A stretch of DNA of 60,376 nucleotides from a bacterium (GTDB taxonomy: Bacteria; Zhuqueibacterota; Zhuqueibacteria; Residuimicrobiales; Residuimicrobiaceae), in assembly GCA_029554865.1 (NCBI GenBank), contig JAKPUX010000180.1:1-60376 (forward strand), given 5' to 3'. A model generated the notes under the pieces. The model was not told the origin of the DNA. It was given only the letters and a program-made list of their open reading frames with translations, and searched no databases. Below, piece after piece: positions 1 to 9,202 of this stretch. Position 1 is the stretch's first letter. Each line of letters starts with the position of its first letter. Made by a program: the position numbers and the translations under genes.

Positions 1-1188
1 GACTGCGCCGGCAAACATCTGGTCACCATCGAAGGCCTCAACGGCCCCGGACTCAATCCCCTCCAGCAGGCCTTCGTCGAAGAGGGGGCGGTGCAGTGCG
101 GCTTCTGCACCCCCGGACTTGTCCTCGCCCTCACCGCCTGGCTGCTGAACGCGCCGGACTGGAACGAGGAAGAGGCCCTTCTCAGCATCGCCGGCAACAT
201 CTGCCGCTGCACCGGTTATCTCGCCATCCGCCGCGCAGTTCGCCGCATCATCGCCGCCCTGCCTGCCGCCGCGGAGGGCACGCGCGTGGAAACCCTCATC
301 GCGGCCGGATATCTGCCGGCCTGGTTCAGGGAGGCGCCGGCGCAGCTGGCAGCCCTCAGCCAATCCCGTCACACCGCCATCACCGGCCGGCCCGTCGTGG
401 TCGCAGGCGGCACCGAGCTCTACGTGCAAAAGCCCGCGCAGCTCGAATCGGCCGCGGTGGAGCTGCTCAGCGAGCGGCCCGATCTGCGCGGGATCGAAAT
501 TCAGGGCAGCTGGTGCCGGGTCGGCGGCGGCGTCACCGTCGAGGAACTGCGCCTTGCGTCCGAACTCCGCGCTTTCCTTCCCGATCTGCCCGATTTTCTC
601 CGGCTGGTCTCATCGACCCAGATCCGCAATCGAGCCACCGTCGCCGGCAATCTCGTCAACGCCTCACCCATCGGGGATCTCACCATTCTCCTCCTTGCTC
701 TCGAGGCCGAGGTCGATCTTCACGACGGCGCCGCCCTCCGCACCCTCCCCTTGCGTCGCTTCTATCTCGGCTATAAAAAGCTGGCGCGCCGCGAGGAGGA
801 GCTGGTCACGGCGGTGCGCTTTCCCCTGCTCCAGCCCGGGGATCATTTCAATTTCGAAAAGGTGAGCCGCCGCGAGCACCTCGACATCGCCAGCGTCAAC
901 TCGGCCTGCCTTCTGCGCATGGTTGGAGGTGTGGTCGAGGAGATCCATCTCTCCGCCGGGGGCGTAGCCCCCATCCCCCTCTGCCTGGAAAAGTGCAGCT
1001 CCTACCTGCGCGGGCGCGAGCTGGAGGAGGCGACCCTCGCGGAAGCCTTGCGCGTGGCCGGGGACGAGATCGCTCCGATCAGCGACGTGCGCGGTTCGGC
1101 GGAGTACAAGCGGCTGCTGCTGCGCCGGCTGCTGCGGGCCCATCTCACCCCATTCCTGACGGAGCGCCGGCAGGGGAGGAGGCCATGA
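1..1188 (+). CDS. Xanthine dehydrogenase-type FeS/FAD subunit, 3' part (5' end outside window)
   Basis: The reading frame is open from base 1, so the gene begins upstream of the window. It encodes the electron-transfer subunit of a molybdenum hydroxylase of the xanthine dehydrogenase family. The visible part has the second half of the 2Fe-2S domain (QCGFCTPG, then GNICRCTGY, four cysteines). It is followed by a FAD-binding domain (VVAGGTELYVQ, then RNRATVAGNLVNASPIGD) and the CO-dehydrogenase flavoprotein C-terminal domain. FeS and FAD domains on one chain match the bacterial XdhA layout. The stop overlaps the start of the Mo-cofactor subunit in an ATGA, so the two are translationally coupled. 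The substrate (xanthine, hypoxanthine or another heterocycle) cannot be read from the sequence. Confidence 0.9.
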   Translation, partial: DCAGKHLVTIEGLNGPGLNPLQQAFVEEGAVQCGFCTPGLVLALTAWLLNAPDWNEEEALLSIAGNICRCTGYLAIRRAVRRIIAALPAAAEGTRVETLIAAGYLPAWFREAPAQLAALSQSRHTAITGRPVVVAGGTELYVQKPAQLESAAVELLSERPDLRGIEIQGSWCRVGGGVTVEELRLASELRAFLPDLPDFLRLVSSTQIRNRATVAGNLVNASPIGDLTILLLALEAEVDLHDGAALRTLPLRRFYLGYKKLARREEELVTAVRFPLLQPGDHFNFEKVSRREHLDIASVNSACLLRMVGGVVEEIHLSAGGVAPIPLCLEKCSSYLRGRELEEATLAEALRVAGDEIAPISDVRGSAEYKRLLLRRLLRAHLTPFLTERRQGRRP

Positions 1189-3458
1189 GTTCCTCTCCCT
1201 TTGACGCCCATCTCCACGTCCGCGGCGAGTCCCAGTTCATCGACGACCGCCTCGTGCCCGCCGGCACCCTGCACGCCGCGGTCCTGACCTCACCGGTCGC
1301 CCGCGGCCGCCTGCTCGCCCTCGACGGCACGGCCGCCCTGGCCGCCCCGGGCGTGCGCAGCCTCCTCACCGCCCGGGATATCCCCGGCGAGAACCAGATC
1401 GGCGGCATCCTCCCCGATGAGGTGCTGCTGGCTGGCGCTGAACTCGATTTCATCGGCCAGCCTGTCGCGCTGATTGCGGCCGACTCCGCCGCCGAGGCGC
1501 GCAGCGCCGTGTCTCTCATCCGCCTTGAATACGAGGAGGAGCCCCCCCTGCTCGATGCGCGCGAGGCGGCCCGGCGCGGCGAGTTCATCCAGCCCCCCCG
1601 CGTTTTCACCCTCGGCGACGTTGAGAGCGCCTGGAGCCGGTGCGATGTCATCCTCGAGGGCCGCGCCGACAGCGGCGGACAGGAACACCTTTATCTCGAG
1701 ACCCAGGGAGCCCTGGCCTGGCCGGAGGAGCAGGGGGGCATCAAGCTGATCTCGGCCACCCAGTCGCCAACCACGGTGCAGCGCACCGTGGCGCGCGTGC
1801 TCGGCCTGCCCATGCACAAAATCGAGGTCGATGTGCTTCGCCTCGGCGGGGCTTTCGGCGGCAAGGAGGATCAGGCCACCGCCTGGGCCGCAATGGCCGC
1901 CCTCGCCGCCTTCCACCTCCACCGCCCGATCAAGCTGGTGCTGCGCCGCCACGAGGATATGCGCTGGACCGGCAAGCGCCATCCCTACTCCTCGGATTAC
2001 AAGATCGGCCTCACCCGCGCGGGCAAGATCCTCGCCTGGGAGGTTACCTATTACCAGAACGCCGGCGCGGCCGCCGACCTCTCCCCGGCCATCCTCGACC
2101 GCACCCTCTTTCACGCCACCAACTGTTACGTCATTCCCAATCTGCGCGCCACGGGCCTCTGCTGCCGCACTAACCTCCCGCCCAACACCGCCTTCCGCGG
2201 CTTCGGCGGGCCCCAGGCGATGTTCGTCCTTGAGGCCGCCATCGATCAGGCGGCGCAGCGGCTCGGCCTCCCCGCCGCGCAGATCCAGGCGGCCAACCTG
2301 CTCGATGAGGGCTATGAATTCCCCTGTGGCCAGCGTGCTCACAACGCCCAGGCCCGGCGCTGCTGGCAGGAACTGGAGCAGCGCTGCCGTCCCGCTGAAA
2401 GACGTCAGGCCATCGACCGCTTCAACGCCGGCCACGATGAGCTCAAAAAAGGAATGGCGATCATGCCGATCTGCTTCGGCATTTCCTTCACCAACACCAT
2501 GCTCAACCAGGCCAATGCCCTGGTCCATATCTACAACGACGGCTCGGTCGGCGTCAGCACCGGCGCGGTTGAGATGGGGCAGGGGGTGCACGAAAAACTG
2601 CGCGCTATCGCCGCCCGCTGCCTGGGCATCCGGATCGAACGCATCCGCATCGAGAGCACCAATACCACCCGCAACGCCAACACCTCGGCCACAGCCGCGA
2701 GTACCGGCGCCGACATGAACGGTCATGCGGTGCGGATCGCTTGCGAGGTTCTGCTGGCGCGCCTGCGCCCCTTTATCGCCCGCCTCGCCGGGCTGGATCA
2801 GGAGGGGCTGGTGACCATCCGCCGCGAACAGATCCAGGCCGGGGAGCGGCTGCTCCCTTACACCTGGGAAAAGCTCATCGCCGCCGCCTGGGCGGCGCGC
2901 ATAAGCCTGAGCGCCCATGGCCATTACGCAACGCCGGGCCTGCACTTCGACCGCGTCACCAACAAGGGAGAGGCCTTCGCCTATCATGTTTATGGCGCCG
3001 CTCTCGTCGAAGCGACCATCGATACCCTGCGCGGCACCTGCCGCTTCGACGCTGTCCGCATCGTCCACGATGCCGGCTGCTCCCTCAATCCAGGGATCGA
3101 CCGCGGCCAGGTGGAGGGCGCTCTCCTGCAGGGGCTGGGCTGGATGACCCTCGAGGAGGTGCTCCATGACGACAAGGGGCGGCTACTCACCGACTCGATG
3201 ACCACCTACAAGGTCCCGGACCTCTTTTTCGCCCCCGGCGAGGTTGAGCTGCACTGGCTGGAACGCTCTGAAGGGGGAAACGGGCCCTTCCGCAGCAAGG
3301 CCATCGGCGAACCCCCCCTCATGTACGGCATCGGCGGCTGGTTCGCCCTGCTCGATGCCCTGCGCGCCGCCCGCCCCGGCCTCGAGCTGCCCTATATCTC
3401 TCCCATGACCCATGAGCGTCTGCTCATGGCCCTGCATACCGGCGAGACAGCCGGCTGA
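1185..3458 (+). CDS. Xanthine dehydrogenase-type molybdopterin-binding subunit
   Basis: This 757-residue protein is the catalytic subunit that binds the Mo-pterin cofactor and hydroxylates a purine-like heterocycle. I chose the ATG at 1185 because it overlaps the upstream stop (ATGA) and follows GGAGGAGGCC. A longer frame from 993 only adds sequence lying inside the FeS/FAD gene. Family signatures are GGAFGGKEDQA near residue 222, AFRGFGGPQAM near 336, GQGVHEK, and SKAIGEPPLMYG near 705. The Glu of GEPP corresponds to the catalytic base of xanthine oxidoreductases. Its neighbours are the FeS/FAD subunit and XdhC, so this is a full three-gene set. It belongs to a different architecture class from the second set at 29156-31911, where the FeS protein has no FAD domain. 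Confidence 0.92.
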   Translation: MSSSPFDAHLHVRGESQFIDDRLVPAGTLHAAVLTSPVARGRLLALDGTAALAAPGVRSLLTARDIPGENQIGGILPDEVLLAGAELDFIGQPVALIAADSAAEARSAVSLIRLEYEEEPPLLDAREAARRGEFIQPPRVFTLGDVESAWSRCDVILEGRADSGGQEHLYLETQGALAWPEEQGGIKLISATQSPTTVQRTVARVLGLPMHKIEVDVLRLGGAFGGKEDQATAWAAMAALAAFHLHRPIKLVLRRHEDMRWTGKRHPYSSDYKIGLTRAGKILAWEVTYYQNAGAAADLSPAILDRTLFHATNCYVIPNLRATGLCCRTNLPPNTAFRGFGGPQAMFVLEAAIDQAAQRLGLPAAQIQAANLLDEGYEFPCGQRAHNAQARRCWQELEQRCRPAERRQAIDRFNAGHDELKKGMAIMPICFGISFTNTMLNQANALVHIYNDGSVGVSTGAVEMGQGVHEKLRAIAARCLGIRIERIRIESTNTTRNANTSATAASTGADMNGHAVRIACEVLLARLRPFIARLAGLDQEGLVTIRREQIQAGERLLPYTWEKLIAAAWAARISLSAHGHYATPGLHFDRVTNKGEAFAYHVYGAALVEATIDTLRGTCRFDAVRIVHDAGCSLNPGIDRGQVEGALLQGLGWMTLEEVLHDDKGRLLTDSMTTYKVPDLFFAPGEVELHWLERSEGGNGPFRSKAIGEPPLMYGIGGWFALLDALRAARPGLELPYISPMTHERLLMALHTGETAG

Positions 3459-3503
3459 ATCCCGCTTGCAGATCATGCTGCACCCCTGTGAAGGAAGAAT
3501 CGC

Positions 3504-4490
3504 ATGAAGGCCGTTGAATTCTGGCGTTTTGTGAATAGACCTGATCGACCCGTCATCCTGCTCATCGTCACCAGTACCAGCGGCGCCACCCCTGGCAAGA
3601 CCGGCTTCAGGATGGCGGCGGATGCGGAGGGGGGGCTCGTCGGCTCCATCGGCGGCGGCAAGCTGGAGTATGACCTGGTCGAGGAGGCGCGAGCCCTGCT
3701 CAGAATGACGAGCCCGGCCCCGCTCTTGAGGCATCTGCACCTGGTGGAAGAGGGCACTCCCGAGGCCAACGGCATGCTCTGCGGCGGCGAACAGACTGTT
3801 CTGCTCTATCCGGTGCGGGATGAGGACCGCCCGGTCATCGACGAAATCATCTCCGCCCTCTCTTCGGGCGCCTCCGGCCTTTGGTCGGTCACCGGCACCG
3901 GGATGCACTGGCAGGAGGAGGGCCCCGCTTCCGCCCGCGCAGAGCAGGAGGGGCCGGCCGGGCTCTTCTATCAGGAGCGCATCTTCCCCCGGGAGACCCT
4001 CTTCATCATCGGCGGCGGCCACGTCAGCCTCGCCCTCTCCCGGGCGATGAGCCTGCTCGACTGGCGCCTTGTCCTCCTCGACGACCGTCCTGAGGTCGAC
4101 ACCATGAAGAATAATCATTGGGCGGATGAAAAGATCATCGCCCCCTTTGCTGAGGTGGCGCACCACGTCTCGCCCGGCGGCCGTTCCTGGGTGGTGATCA
4201 TGACCCCCTCGCACCGGGCCGACGAGGAGGTGCTGCGCAGGCTGGTCGCCCATCCTTTCCGCTATCTCGGCATGATGGCCAGCCCGGCCAAGGCGGCCGA
4301 GATCCTCTCCCGCCTGCGCGCGGAGGGGGTGGAGGAGGCCCTGCTGCGGCGGGTATTCACCCCGGTGGGGCTGCCGATCTCCAGCCATACACCGGCCGAG
4401 ATCGCAGTCAGCATCGCCGCCCAGCTCATCCAGATTCGCAATCAGACGCCAACACACGAACAGGAAACGACAGGAAGCAAGGGCTTATGA
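3504..4490 (+). CDS. xdhC: XdhC/CoxI-family Mo-cofactor maturation protein
   Basis: This 328-residue protein is of the XdhC family, which binds Mo-cofactor and promotes its sulfuration before insertion into xanthine dehydrogenase. The N-terminal XdhC/CoxI domain has GSIGGGKLEYDLVEEA and LCGGEQTVLLYP. The C-terminal Rossmann domain begins with ETLFIIGGGHVSLALSRA and carries VLLDDRPE. The start has a GGAAG ribosome site upstream. It lies 45 bases after the molybdenum subunit in the same direction and overlaps the next gene in an ATGA, so it belongs to the same transcription unit. It fits as the dedicated chaperone of the adjacent enzyme. Confidence 0.9.
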   Translation: MKAVEFWRFVNRPDRPVILLIVTSTSGATPGKTGFRMAADAEGGLVGSIGGGKLEYDLVEEARALLRMTSPAPLLRHLHLVEEGTPEANGMLCGGEQTVLLYPVRDEDRPVIDEIISALSSGASGLWSVTGTGMHWQEEGPASARAEQEGPAGLFYQERIFPRETLFIIGGGHVSLALSRAMSLLDWRLVLLDDRPEVDTMKNNHWADEKIIAPFAEVAHHVSPGGRSWVVIMTPSHRADEEVLRRLVAHPFRYLGMMASPAKAAEILSRLRAEGVEEALLRRVFTPVGLPISSHTPAEIAVSIAAQLIQIRNQTPTHEQETTGSKGL

Positions 4491-5293
4491 CAGGATTGGC
4501 AGTACAGGAAGGTCAGGCGGGGGAGATCAGTAACGCGGACGGCGCACATCCCCGGGTGTCGGTCGTCATGCCCTGTCTCAATGAGGAGGAGGGTATCGCC
4601 GCCAGCATCCGCGCCGTCAAAGAGGTTTTCCAGCAGGAAAGGATCGACGGCGAAATCGTGGTCAGCGATAATGGCTCCACGGACGACTCGCGCCGGATCG
4701 CGCTTTCAGAGGGCTGCCGGGTGGTGGATCAACCGGAGAGAGGCTATGGCGCCGCCTACATGAAAGGTCTCAGCGAGGCGCGCGGCGAGTTCATCATCAT
4801 GGCGGACGCCGACCATACCTATGACTTTAACGCCATCCCTGACTTTTTGAGGCTGCTGCAGGAGGGTAATGATTTTGTCCTGGGTTCCCGCTTCAAGGGG
4901 AAAATCCATCCGGGAGCAATGCCCTGGGCCCGCCGCTACATCGGCAACCCGGTGCTTTCGACGATGACCCGCCTCCTCTTCCGCACCCGCCTCTCCGACA
5001 TCCACTGTGGCATGCGCGGCCTGCGCCGCAGCGCCCTGGCGGATCTCGGGCTGAAGATGCCGGGTATGGAATTCGCCACCGAGATGGTGGTCTCTGTCCT
5101 GAGAAACGGGCTGCGGGTTGCGGAGACTCCGGTCGATTATTTCCCGCGCAAGGGCGCATCCAAGCTCAATCCTCTTCACGATGCCTGGCGCCATGTCATT
5201 TTCATGATTCGCAATGGCCCGTCCTGGCTCTGGTGCGTTCCCGCGTTCGCCGGCTTGGCCGCCGTCGTGATTCTGATTCTTGTCTGGATTTAG
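4487..5293 (+). CDS. Family 2 glycosyltransferase with one C-terminal membrane segment
   Basis: This 268-residue GT-A glycosyltransferase resembles polyprenyl-phosphate sugar synthases (DPM1/GtrB-like). Visible motifs are RVSVVMPCLNEEEGIAASI at the N-terminus, VVSDNGSTDDS, and the metal-binding MADADHTYD (the DxD equivalent). GSRFKGKIHPGAMPWARR follows. A single hydrophobic helix ends the protein (about residues 247-268), suggesting inner-membrane anchoring. The start codon overlaps the XdhC stop (ATGA), which is odd because no functional link to molybdenum hydroxylases is known; it may simply be carried in the operon. Sugar donor and acceptor are unknown. Confidence 0.85.
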   Translation: MTGLAVQEGQAGEISNADGAHPRVSVVMPCLNEEEGIAASIRAVKEVFQQERIDGEIVVSDNGSTDDSRRIALSEGCRVVDQPERGYGAAYMKGLSEARGEFIIMADADHTYDFNAIPDFLRLLQEGNDFVLGSRFKGKIHPGAMPWARRYIGNPVLSTMTRLLFRTRLSDIHCGMRGLRRSALADLGLKMPGMEFATEMVVSVLRNGLRVAETPVDYFPRKGASKLNPLHDAWRHVIFMIRNGPSWLWCVPAFAGLAAVVILILVWI

Positions 5294-5389
5294 GGTGTAT
5301 TTTTTCTCCAGCCTGTGGAGGCCTGGTCTTGTCCCAGCTGAATCCGCATTTATGCAGCCTGAACATACATGATAGAACGAGGTTTCCAG

Positions 5390-6949
5390 ATGAGAAAAAA
5401 GATGACCCTGCTGTTGCTCCTCGGCCTGCTCCTCCCGGGCCGGGCGCAGACCCTGAAGGAGGCTTTCGTCGACACCCTGGTCGAGCGCACCCTCCAGACC
5501 TTCAACGTCCCCGGTATCGCCGTGGCCGTGGTCAAGGACGAGGAGGTGGTCCTCGCCAAAGGCTACGGGGTGCGCTCCATCCTTACCCGTCAGCCCGTGG
5601 ATGAAAACACCCTCTTCGCCATCGCCTCCAATACCAAGGCCTTCACCGCCGCCGCCCTTGGCATCCTCGTCGACGAGGAAAAGCTGACCTGGGATACACA
5701 CGTTACCGATTTCATCCCCGAATTCCGCCTTCATGATCCCTGGGTCACGGCCGAGTTCACCATCCGCGACCTGCTCACCCACCGCAGCGGCCTCGGCCTC
5801 GGCGCCGGCGACCTCATGCTCTTTCCCGACTCAGCGCGCTTCACCCTCCCGGAAATCATCCACAACCTTCGCTATCTCAAGCCGGTCTCCTCGTTCCGGA
5901 CCAAATACGACTATGATAATCTCCTCTATCTGGTCGCCGGCGAAGTGGTCGCTCGCGCCTCAGGCATGAGCTGGGAAGAGTTCGTCGAGACACGGATCAT
6001 GAAGCCTCTGGGAATGACCCATTCCGCCGCATCGATCGACCGTCTGCCCAGCGCCGCCAATATCATCGATGCCCATGTCATGGTCGACGGCCGGCTTCAG
6101 GTCGTTCCCCTGGAGCGGGGCAGTGTCATCAATGCCGCCGGGGGGATTTACAGCACTGTTTCTGACATGGCCGAATGGGTGCAACTGCAGATCAACAAGG
6201 GGGCCTATGACGAGGCGCCAGGAAAAAGGATTTTTAGCGAGCAGGTCCACTCCGAAATGTGGCAGCCCCAGACCATCCTTTCGGTGCGTCAACCCGGATC
6301 CTACAACACCCACTTTGCCGCCTACGGCTTGGGTTGGGGAGTTGCCGATATGAAGGGTTTCCTGGAAGCCAGCCACACCGGTGGCCTGATGGGGATCGTC
6401 ACAAAGGTCACCATTCTGCCCGAACTTAAACTTGGCATCATCGTCTTCACCAACCAGCAGGAGGGAGCTGCCTTTGCAGCCATCACCAACACCATCAAGG
6501 ATTTTTATCTCGGTATGGAATTTACCGACCGTGTCAAGGAACTGAGCGAAAGACGCCAGCAGCAGCTTGGCGAAGCCAGCGGGATTATGGCGGCAGTGGA
6601 GAAAAAGATCGCGGAGCAGCGGAAAAAGAAGGGGGGAGTGCCCGACCGCGTCCCCTATGTAGGCACCTACACAGACAAGTGGTTCGGGGAGGTCGCTATC
6701 ACCCTGGAGGGAGAGCGGATGCGTTTCCGGGCGCTGCGCTCGCCCAAACTGCGCGGGGAGATGTTTTATTACGCCGGCAATACCTTCATCGTACGCTGGG
6801 ATGACCGCACCCTCGAGGCCGACGCTTTCGCCTCCTTCACCCTCGATGAGGAGGGGGTGCCGACCGGCATGACCATGAAGGCGGTTTCGCCTTTCACCGA
6901 TTTCAGCTTCGATTTTCAGGACCTGGATTTTATTCGTAAAACGGAGTAG
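5390..6949 (+). CDS. Secreted serine hydrolase, class C beta-lactamase/PBP-like, with C-terminal DUF3471-like domain
   Basis: This 519-residue protein has an N-terminal signal peptide (MRKKMTLLLLLGLLLPGRAQ). I chose the ATG at 5390 over the one at 5369 because the signal peptide starts there with ACGAGG upstream. The serine-hydrolase triad is present: SxxK as Ser80-Asn-Thr-Lys83, YxN as Tyr175-Asp-Asn177, and His329-Thr-Gly (HTGGLMG). The last ~100 residues look like the DUF3471 lipocalin-like domain that often follows this fold. Such proteins act as D-aminopeptidases, esterases or carboxypeptidases in the periplasm; the actual substrate is unknown. It is separated from the GT2 gene by about 95 bases. 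Confidence 0.88.
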   Translation: MRKKMTLLLLLGLLLPGRAQTLKEAFVDTLVERTLQTFNVPGIAVAVVKDEEVVLAKGYGVRSILTRQPVDENTLFAIASNTKAFTAAALGILVDEEKLTWDTHVTDFIPEFRLHDPWVTAEFTIRDLLTHRSGLGLGAGDLMLFPDSARFTLPEIIHNLRYLKPVSSFRTKYDYDNLLYLVAGEVVARASGMSWEEFVETRIMKPLGMTHSAASIDRLPSAANIIDAHVMVDGRLQVVPLERGSVINAAGGIYSTVSDMAEWVQLQINKGAYDEAPGKRIFSEQVHSEMWQPQTILSVRQPGSYNTHFAAYGLGWGVADMKGFLEASHTGGLMGIVTKVTILPELKLGIIVFTNQQEGAAFAAITNTIKDFYLGMEFTDRVKELSERRQQQLGEASGIMAAVEKKIAEQRKKKGGVPDRVPYVGTYTDKWFGEVAITLEGERMRFRALRSPKLRGEMFYYAGNTFIVRWDDRTLEADAFASFTLDEEGVPTGMTMKAVSPFTDFSFDFQDLDFIRKTE

Positions 6950-6958
6950 GCAGTCCAT

Positions 6959-7585
6959 ATGGCATGCCGCAACCTGATCAGGCGCCATTTCGCTGAACAG
7001 CTCATCCGGCCTCACGGGCTGGTTGGCCGCTGGATCATTGGGCCGCTCTGGAACCGGCGGAATCGTGTGCTCAATGACAAAACCCTGCAGGCGCTGCGGC
7101 TGCGGGAGCATGAACAGGTGCTTGAGATCGGATTCGGTGGCGGCCGCCTGCTGGCTCAAATGGCCAAAATTGTCACGCATGGCCACCTCTCCGGCCTCGA
7201 TGCCTCCCCAATAATGGTAAATCGCGTCCGGAGAAAATTCCAGGCGCTTGTCTATAAAGGAATTATGGATATCCGGCTCGGAAGCGCGGAAAAACTGCCT
7301 TTTACCGACAGCGCTTTCGACAAGGTGGCCTCGGTGAATGCGATCTTTTACTGGCGCGATCCAGCCAGAGGGATTCGCGAAGCCTGCCGCGTGCTGCGCC
7401 CTGCCGGGCTGTTCGTGCTGACCTTCACGGCCAAGGAAGATCTGGATCGGCAGGAGTTCGGTATTCCCTCGTTTTACGAGGATGAGGTGATCAGTATGCT
7501 TCGCAAGGCAGGATTTTACCGGATCGATGTCAGCCGCGACCGCGATGCCCATCGAGCATTTTTAATCCTGACAGCTGAGAAATGA
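6959..7585 (+). CDS. Class I SAM-dependent methyltransferase
   Basis: This 208-residue protein has a Rossmann-type methyltransferase core: motif I VLEIGFGGGRLLAQM (about residues 54-68), the acidic loop SGLDASPIMVNRVRRKF, motif LGSAEKLPFTDSAFDKV, and a post-core HREACRVLRP-type segment. It belongs to the Methyltransf_11/UbiE-like group. It starts 9 bases after the serine hydrolase stop, so the two are probably co-transcribed. Substrate unknown. Confidence 0.85.
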   Translation: MACRNLIRRHFAEQLIRPHGLVGRWIIGPLWNRRNRVLNDKTLQALRLREHEQVLEIGFGGGRLLAQMAKIVTHGHLSGLDASPIMVNRVRRKFQALVYKGIMDIRLGSAEKLPFTDSAFDKVASVNAIFYWRDPARGIREACRVLRPAGLFVLTFTAKEDLDRQEFGIPSFYEDEVISMLRKAGFYRIDVSRDRDAHRAFLILTAEK

Positions 7586-7598
7586 GTGGAGGAAGACA

Positions 7599-8045
7599 AT
7601 GCAGCGTGTTCTTATCATATTGGGAATCCTGACCGCCACCCTGTCGGGCTGCACGACGAAACAGCCGGAACTGGGTGCCGAGGCCCTGCGCCAGCAGGTG
7701 ATCGCAACCGAGCAGGCGTTTGCGGCGACGATGGCTGACCGCAACCTTGCGGGCTTTATTTCATTTCTATCCGAGGAGACCGTCTTTTTCTCCGGCCCGA
7801 AGCCCCTGCGCGGGGCAAAGGCGGTAGCCGAATGGTGGCAGAAATATTATCAGGGCGCCAGTGCGCCTTTCTCCTGGGCGCCCGAACAGGTGGAGGTGCT
7901 CGACTCTGGTTCCCTCGCCCTGAGCAGTGGACCGGTGTACGATCGGGAGGGCAAACTGACCGGCACCTTTACCTCGATCTGGCGGCTGGAGTCCCCGGGA
8001 AAATGGCGCATTATTTTCGACAAGGGCTGTCCGGTTTGCGACTGA
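7599..8045 (+). CDS. Lipoprotein with SnoaL/DUF4440-like (NTF2 fold) domain
   Basis: This 148-residue protein begins with a lipoprotein signal (lipobox LSGC, cysteine near residue 18), so it is expected to be membrane-anchored. The rest has the NTF2-fold pattern of SnoaL/DUF4440 proteins: EQAFAATMADRNLAGFISFL, then FFSGPKPLRGAKAVAEWW, and TSIWRLESPGKWRIIFDKG. These proteins are ligand-binding or small-molecule isomerase-like, and the role here is unknown. A strong ribosome site (GGAGGAAG) precedes it. It lies 13 bases after the methyltransferase and ends at a bidirectional terminator. Confidence 0.82.
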   Translation: MQRVLIILGILTATLSGCTTKQPELGAEALRQQVIATEQAFAATMADRNLAGFISFLSEETVFFSGPKPLRGAKAVAEWWQKYYQGASAPFSWAPEQVEVLDSGSLALSSGPVYDREGKLTGTFTSIWRLESPGKWRIIFDKGCPVCD

Positions 8046-8068
8046 TCCCCCGGCGCAATATATAAAAA

Positions 8069-8103
8069 GGCCAGGAAGAGCAAATCCTCCTGGCCTCGTT
8101 TTT
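8069..8103. terminator. Bidirectional Rho-independent terminator
   Basis: A perfect 8-bp stem (GGCCAGGA at 8069-8076, TCCTGGCC at 8088-8095) is followed by a T-run on the plus strand (8099-8103) and preceded by AAAAA (8064-8068), which gives a T-run on the minus strand. It sits between two convergent genes, the lipoprotein and the PspC gene, and can serve both. Confidence 0.85.
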
Positions 8104-8141
8104 ATCTGCAGGCCGGCAATCGGCGGCTGTATCATCCCTGG

Positions 8142-8573
8142 TCAGACGCTTTGCGGGAGGTCAGCCGATCGGGGCACGAATATCCACAGCAGAATATAGG
8201 CGAGCACTCCAAAACAGTAAAAGAAGGCAAGAGTCACAAAGATCACCCGCCAGGTCCAGGAGGGCACATCACTGTGCTCCCCGAGTCCGCCGCAGATGCC
8301 GGCTATTCTGCGATCCTTTTCAGAACGTCGGAATTCGCTCAGCCAACTGTTGTGAGGTGCTTGTGCCGGACCGGCGGCCGAGGCCGGGGGCATGAAAATC
8401 CACATCAGGATATAGAGCAGCGCACCGGTGCCGAAACAGATAAAGGCAAAGACAAATAAAAGCCGCCAGGTCCAGGCCGGCACACCGGTGTGCTCACCCA
8501 ATCCGCCGCAAACCCCGGCGATCACTTTGTCGCTGCTGGATCTCGCCAAACGCTGAAGCATATTCTGTTCCAT
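8142..8573 (-). CDS. Double PspC-domain membrane protein
   Basis: This 143-residue protein has two tandem PspC domains. The first runs from LARSSSDKVIAGVCGGLGEH to about residue 60, the second from RRSEKDRRIAGICGGLGEH to the end. Each has the GGL(G/A)EH turn and one hydrophobic helix. I chose the ATG at 8573 because a GGAGGAG ribosome site lies just upstream; the longer frame to 8621 lacks one. PspC proteins are inner-membrane partners in envelope-stress (phage-shock) responses, but no pspA or regulator is nearby. The duplicated layout suggests internal gene duplication. Confidence 0.88.
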   Translation of the reverse strand: MEQNMLQRLARSSSDKVIAGVCGGLGEHTGVPAWTWRLLFVFAFICFGTGALLYILMWIFMPPASAAGPAQAPHNSWLSEFRRSEKDRRIAGICGGLGEHSDVPSWTWRVIFVTLAFFYCFGVLAYILLWIFVPRSADLPQSV

Positions 8574-8852
8574 GGCATCTCCTCCCTGGTTGTACACCTC
8601 TTGATACGCCGCTTTTTCCAAAAAGATTCATTCCCCACCCACGCCACAGCCGATTTTGGCATGAAAACGAAACATCTTGCTTCAAAACTTCGCGTTGGCT
8701 ATCTTTATCAGTAAGACAGCTGTTTCAAAACATAAAGAACCGGAGGGCATCTTGGAACCAGCCAAAATCGTATCACGCATCCGCGCCGCAGCTTGAGGGT
8801 GATTCGAACTGAATGTGCCATTCGCTGAATCTGCCGCAATGGAAGGAAAGTC

Positions 8853-9149
8853 ATGACCCCAAAACGCAAACTGAAGAATCCGGAGGATCCGCAAACCATC
8901 CCCGGCGTCGGTCCTAATATCGCCGCACACTTTGGCGAGCTGGGTATCCATCGCGTCTCCCAGCTCCGCGATGCGGATCCGGAGGGGATGTACACCCGGC
9001 TCTGTGAACTCCACGGCGGCCCCATCGACCGCTGCCTGCTCTATGTTTTCCGTGAAGCGGTCTATTACGCAAGCCACGACCGCCATGACCCCGAACTGCT
9101 CAAATGGTGGAACTGGAAAGAGGGCGCCGCAGCCTATACCAAAAATTAA
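8853..9149 (+). CDS. Helix-hairpin-helix Cdd1-family protein
   Basis: This 98-residue protein starts with a helix-hairpin-helix segment (TIPGVGPNIAAHFGELGI) and continues with RLCELHGGPIDRCLLYVFREAVYYA, matching the Cdd1/'pathogenicity locus' family of small HhH proteins. The biochemical role of that family is not established; HhH motifs usually bind DNA without sequence preference. The ATG is preceded by GGAAGGAAAG. No operon partner is apparent. The 230 bases upstream (8622-8852) show nothing I can name. Confidence 0.8.
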   Translation: MTPKRKLKNPEDPQTIPGVGPNIAAHFGELGIHRVSQLRDADPEGMYTRLCELHGGPIDRCLLYVFREAVYYASHDRHDPELLKWWNWKEGAAAYTKN

Positions 9150-9202
9150 GGGGCGGCCGCTAAAGGCTGCGCCGTTTTCTCCGCTTGTAAAATTTTCCGG
9201 AA

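Noticed and set aside
993-1184. N-terminal extension of the first Mo-cofactor subunit
   Set aside because: The extension lies within the FeS/FAD gene in another frame, has no family similarity, and the ATG at 1185 has both a ribosome site and the usual ATGA overlap.
1290-3167. 625-codon minus-strand frame opposite the first Mo subunit
   Set aside because: Antisense shadow caused by high GC; no signal, domain or context supports it.
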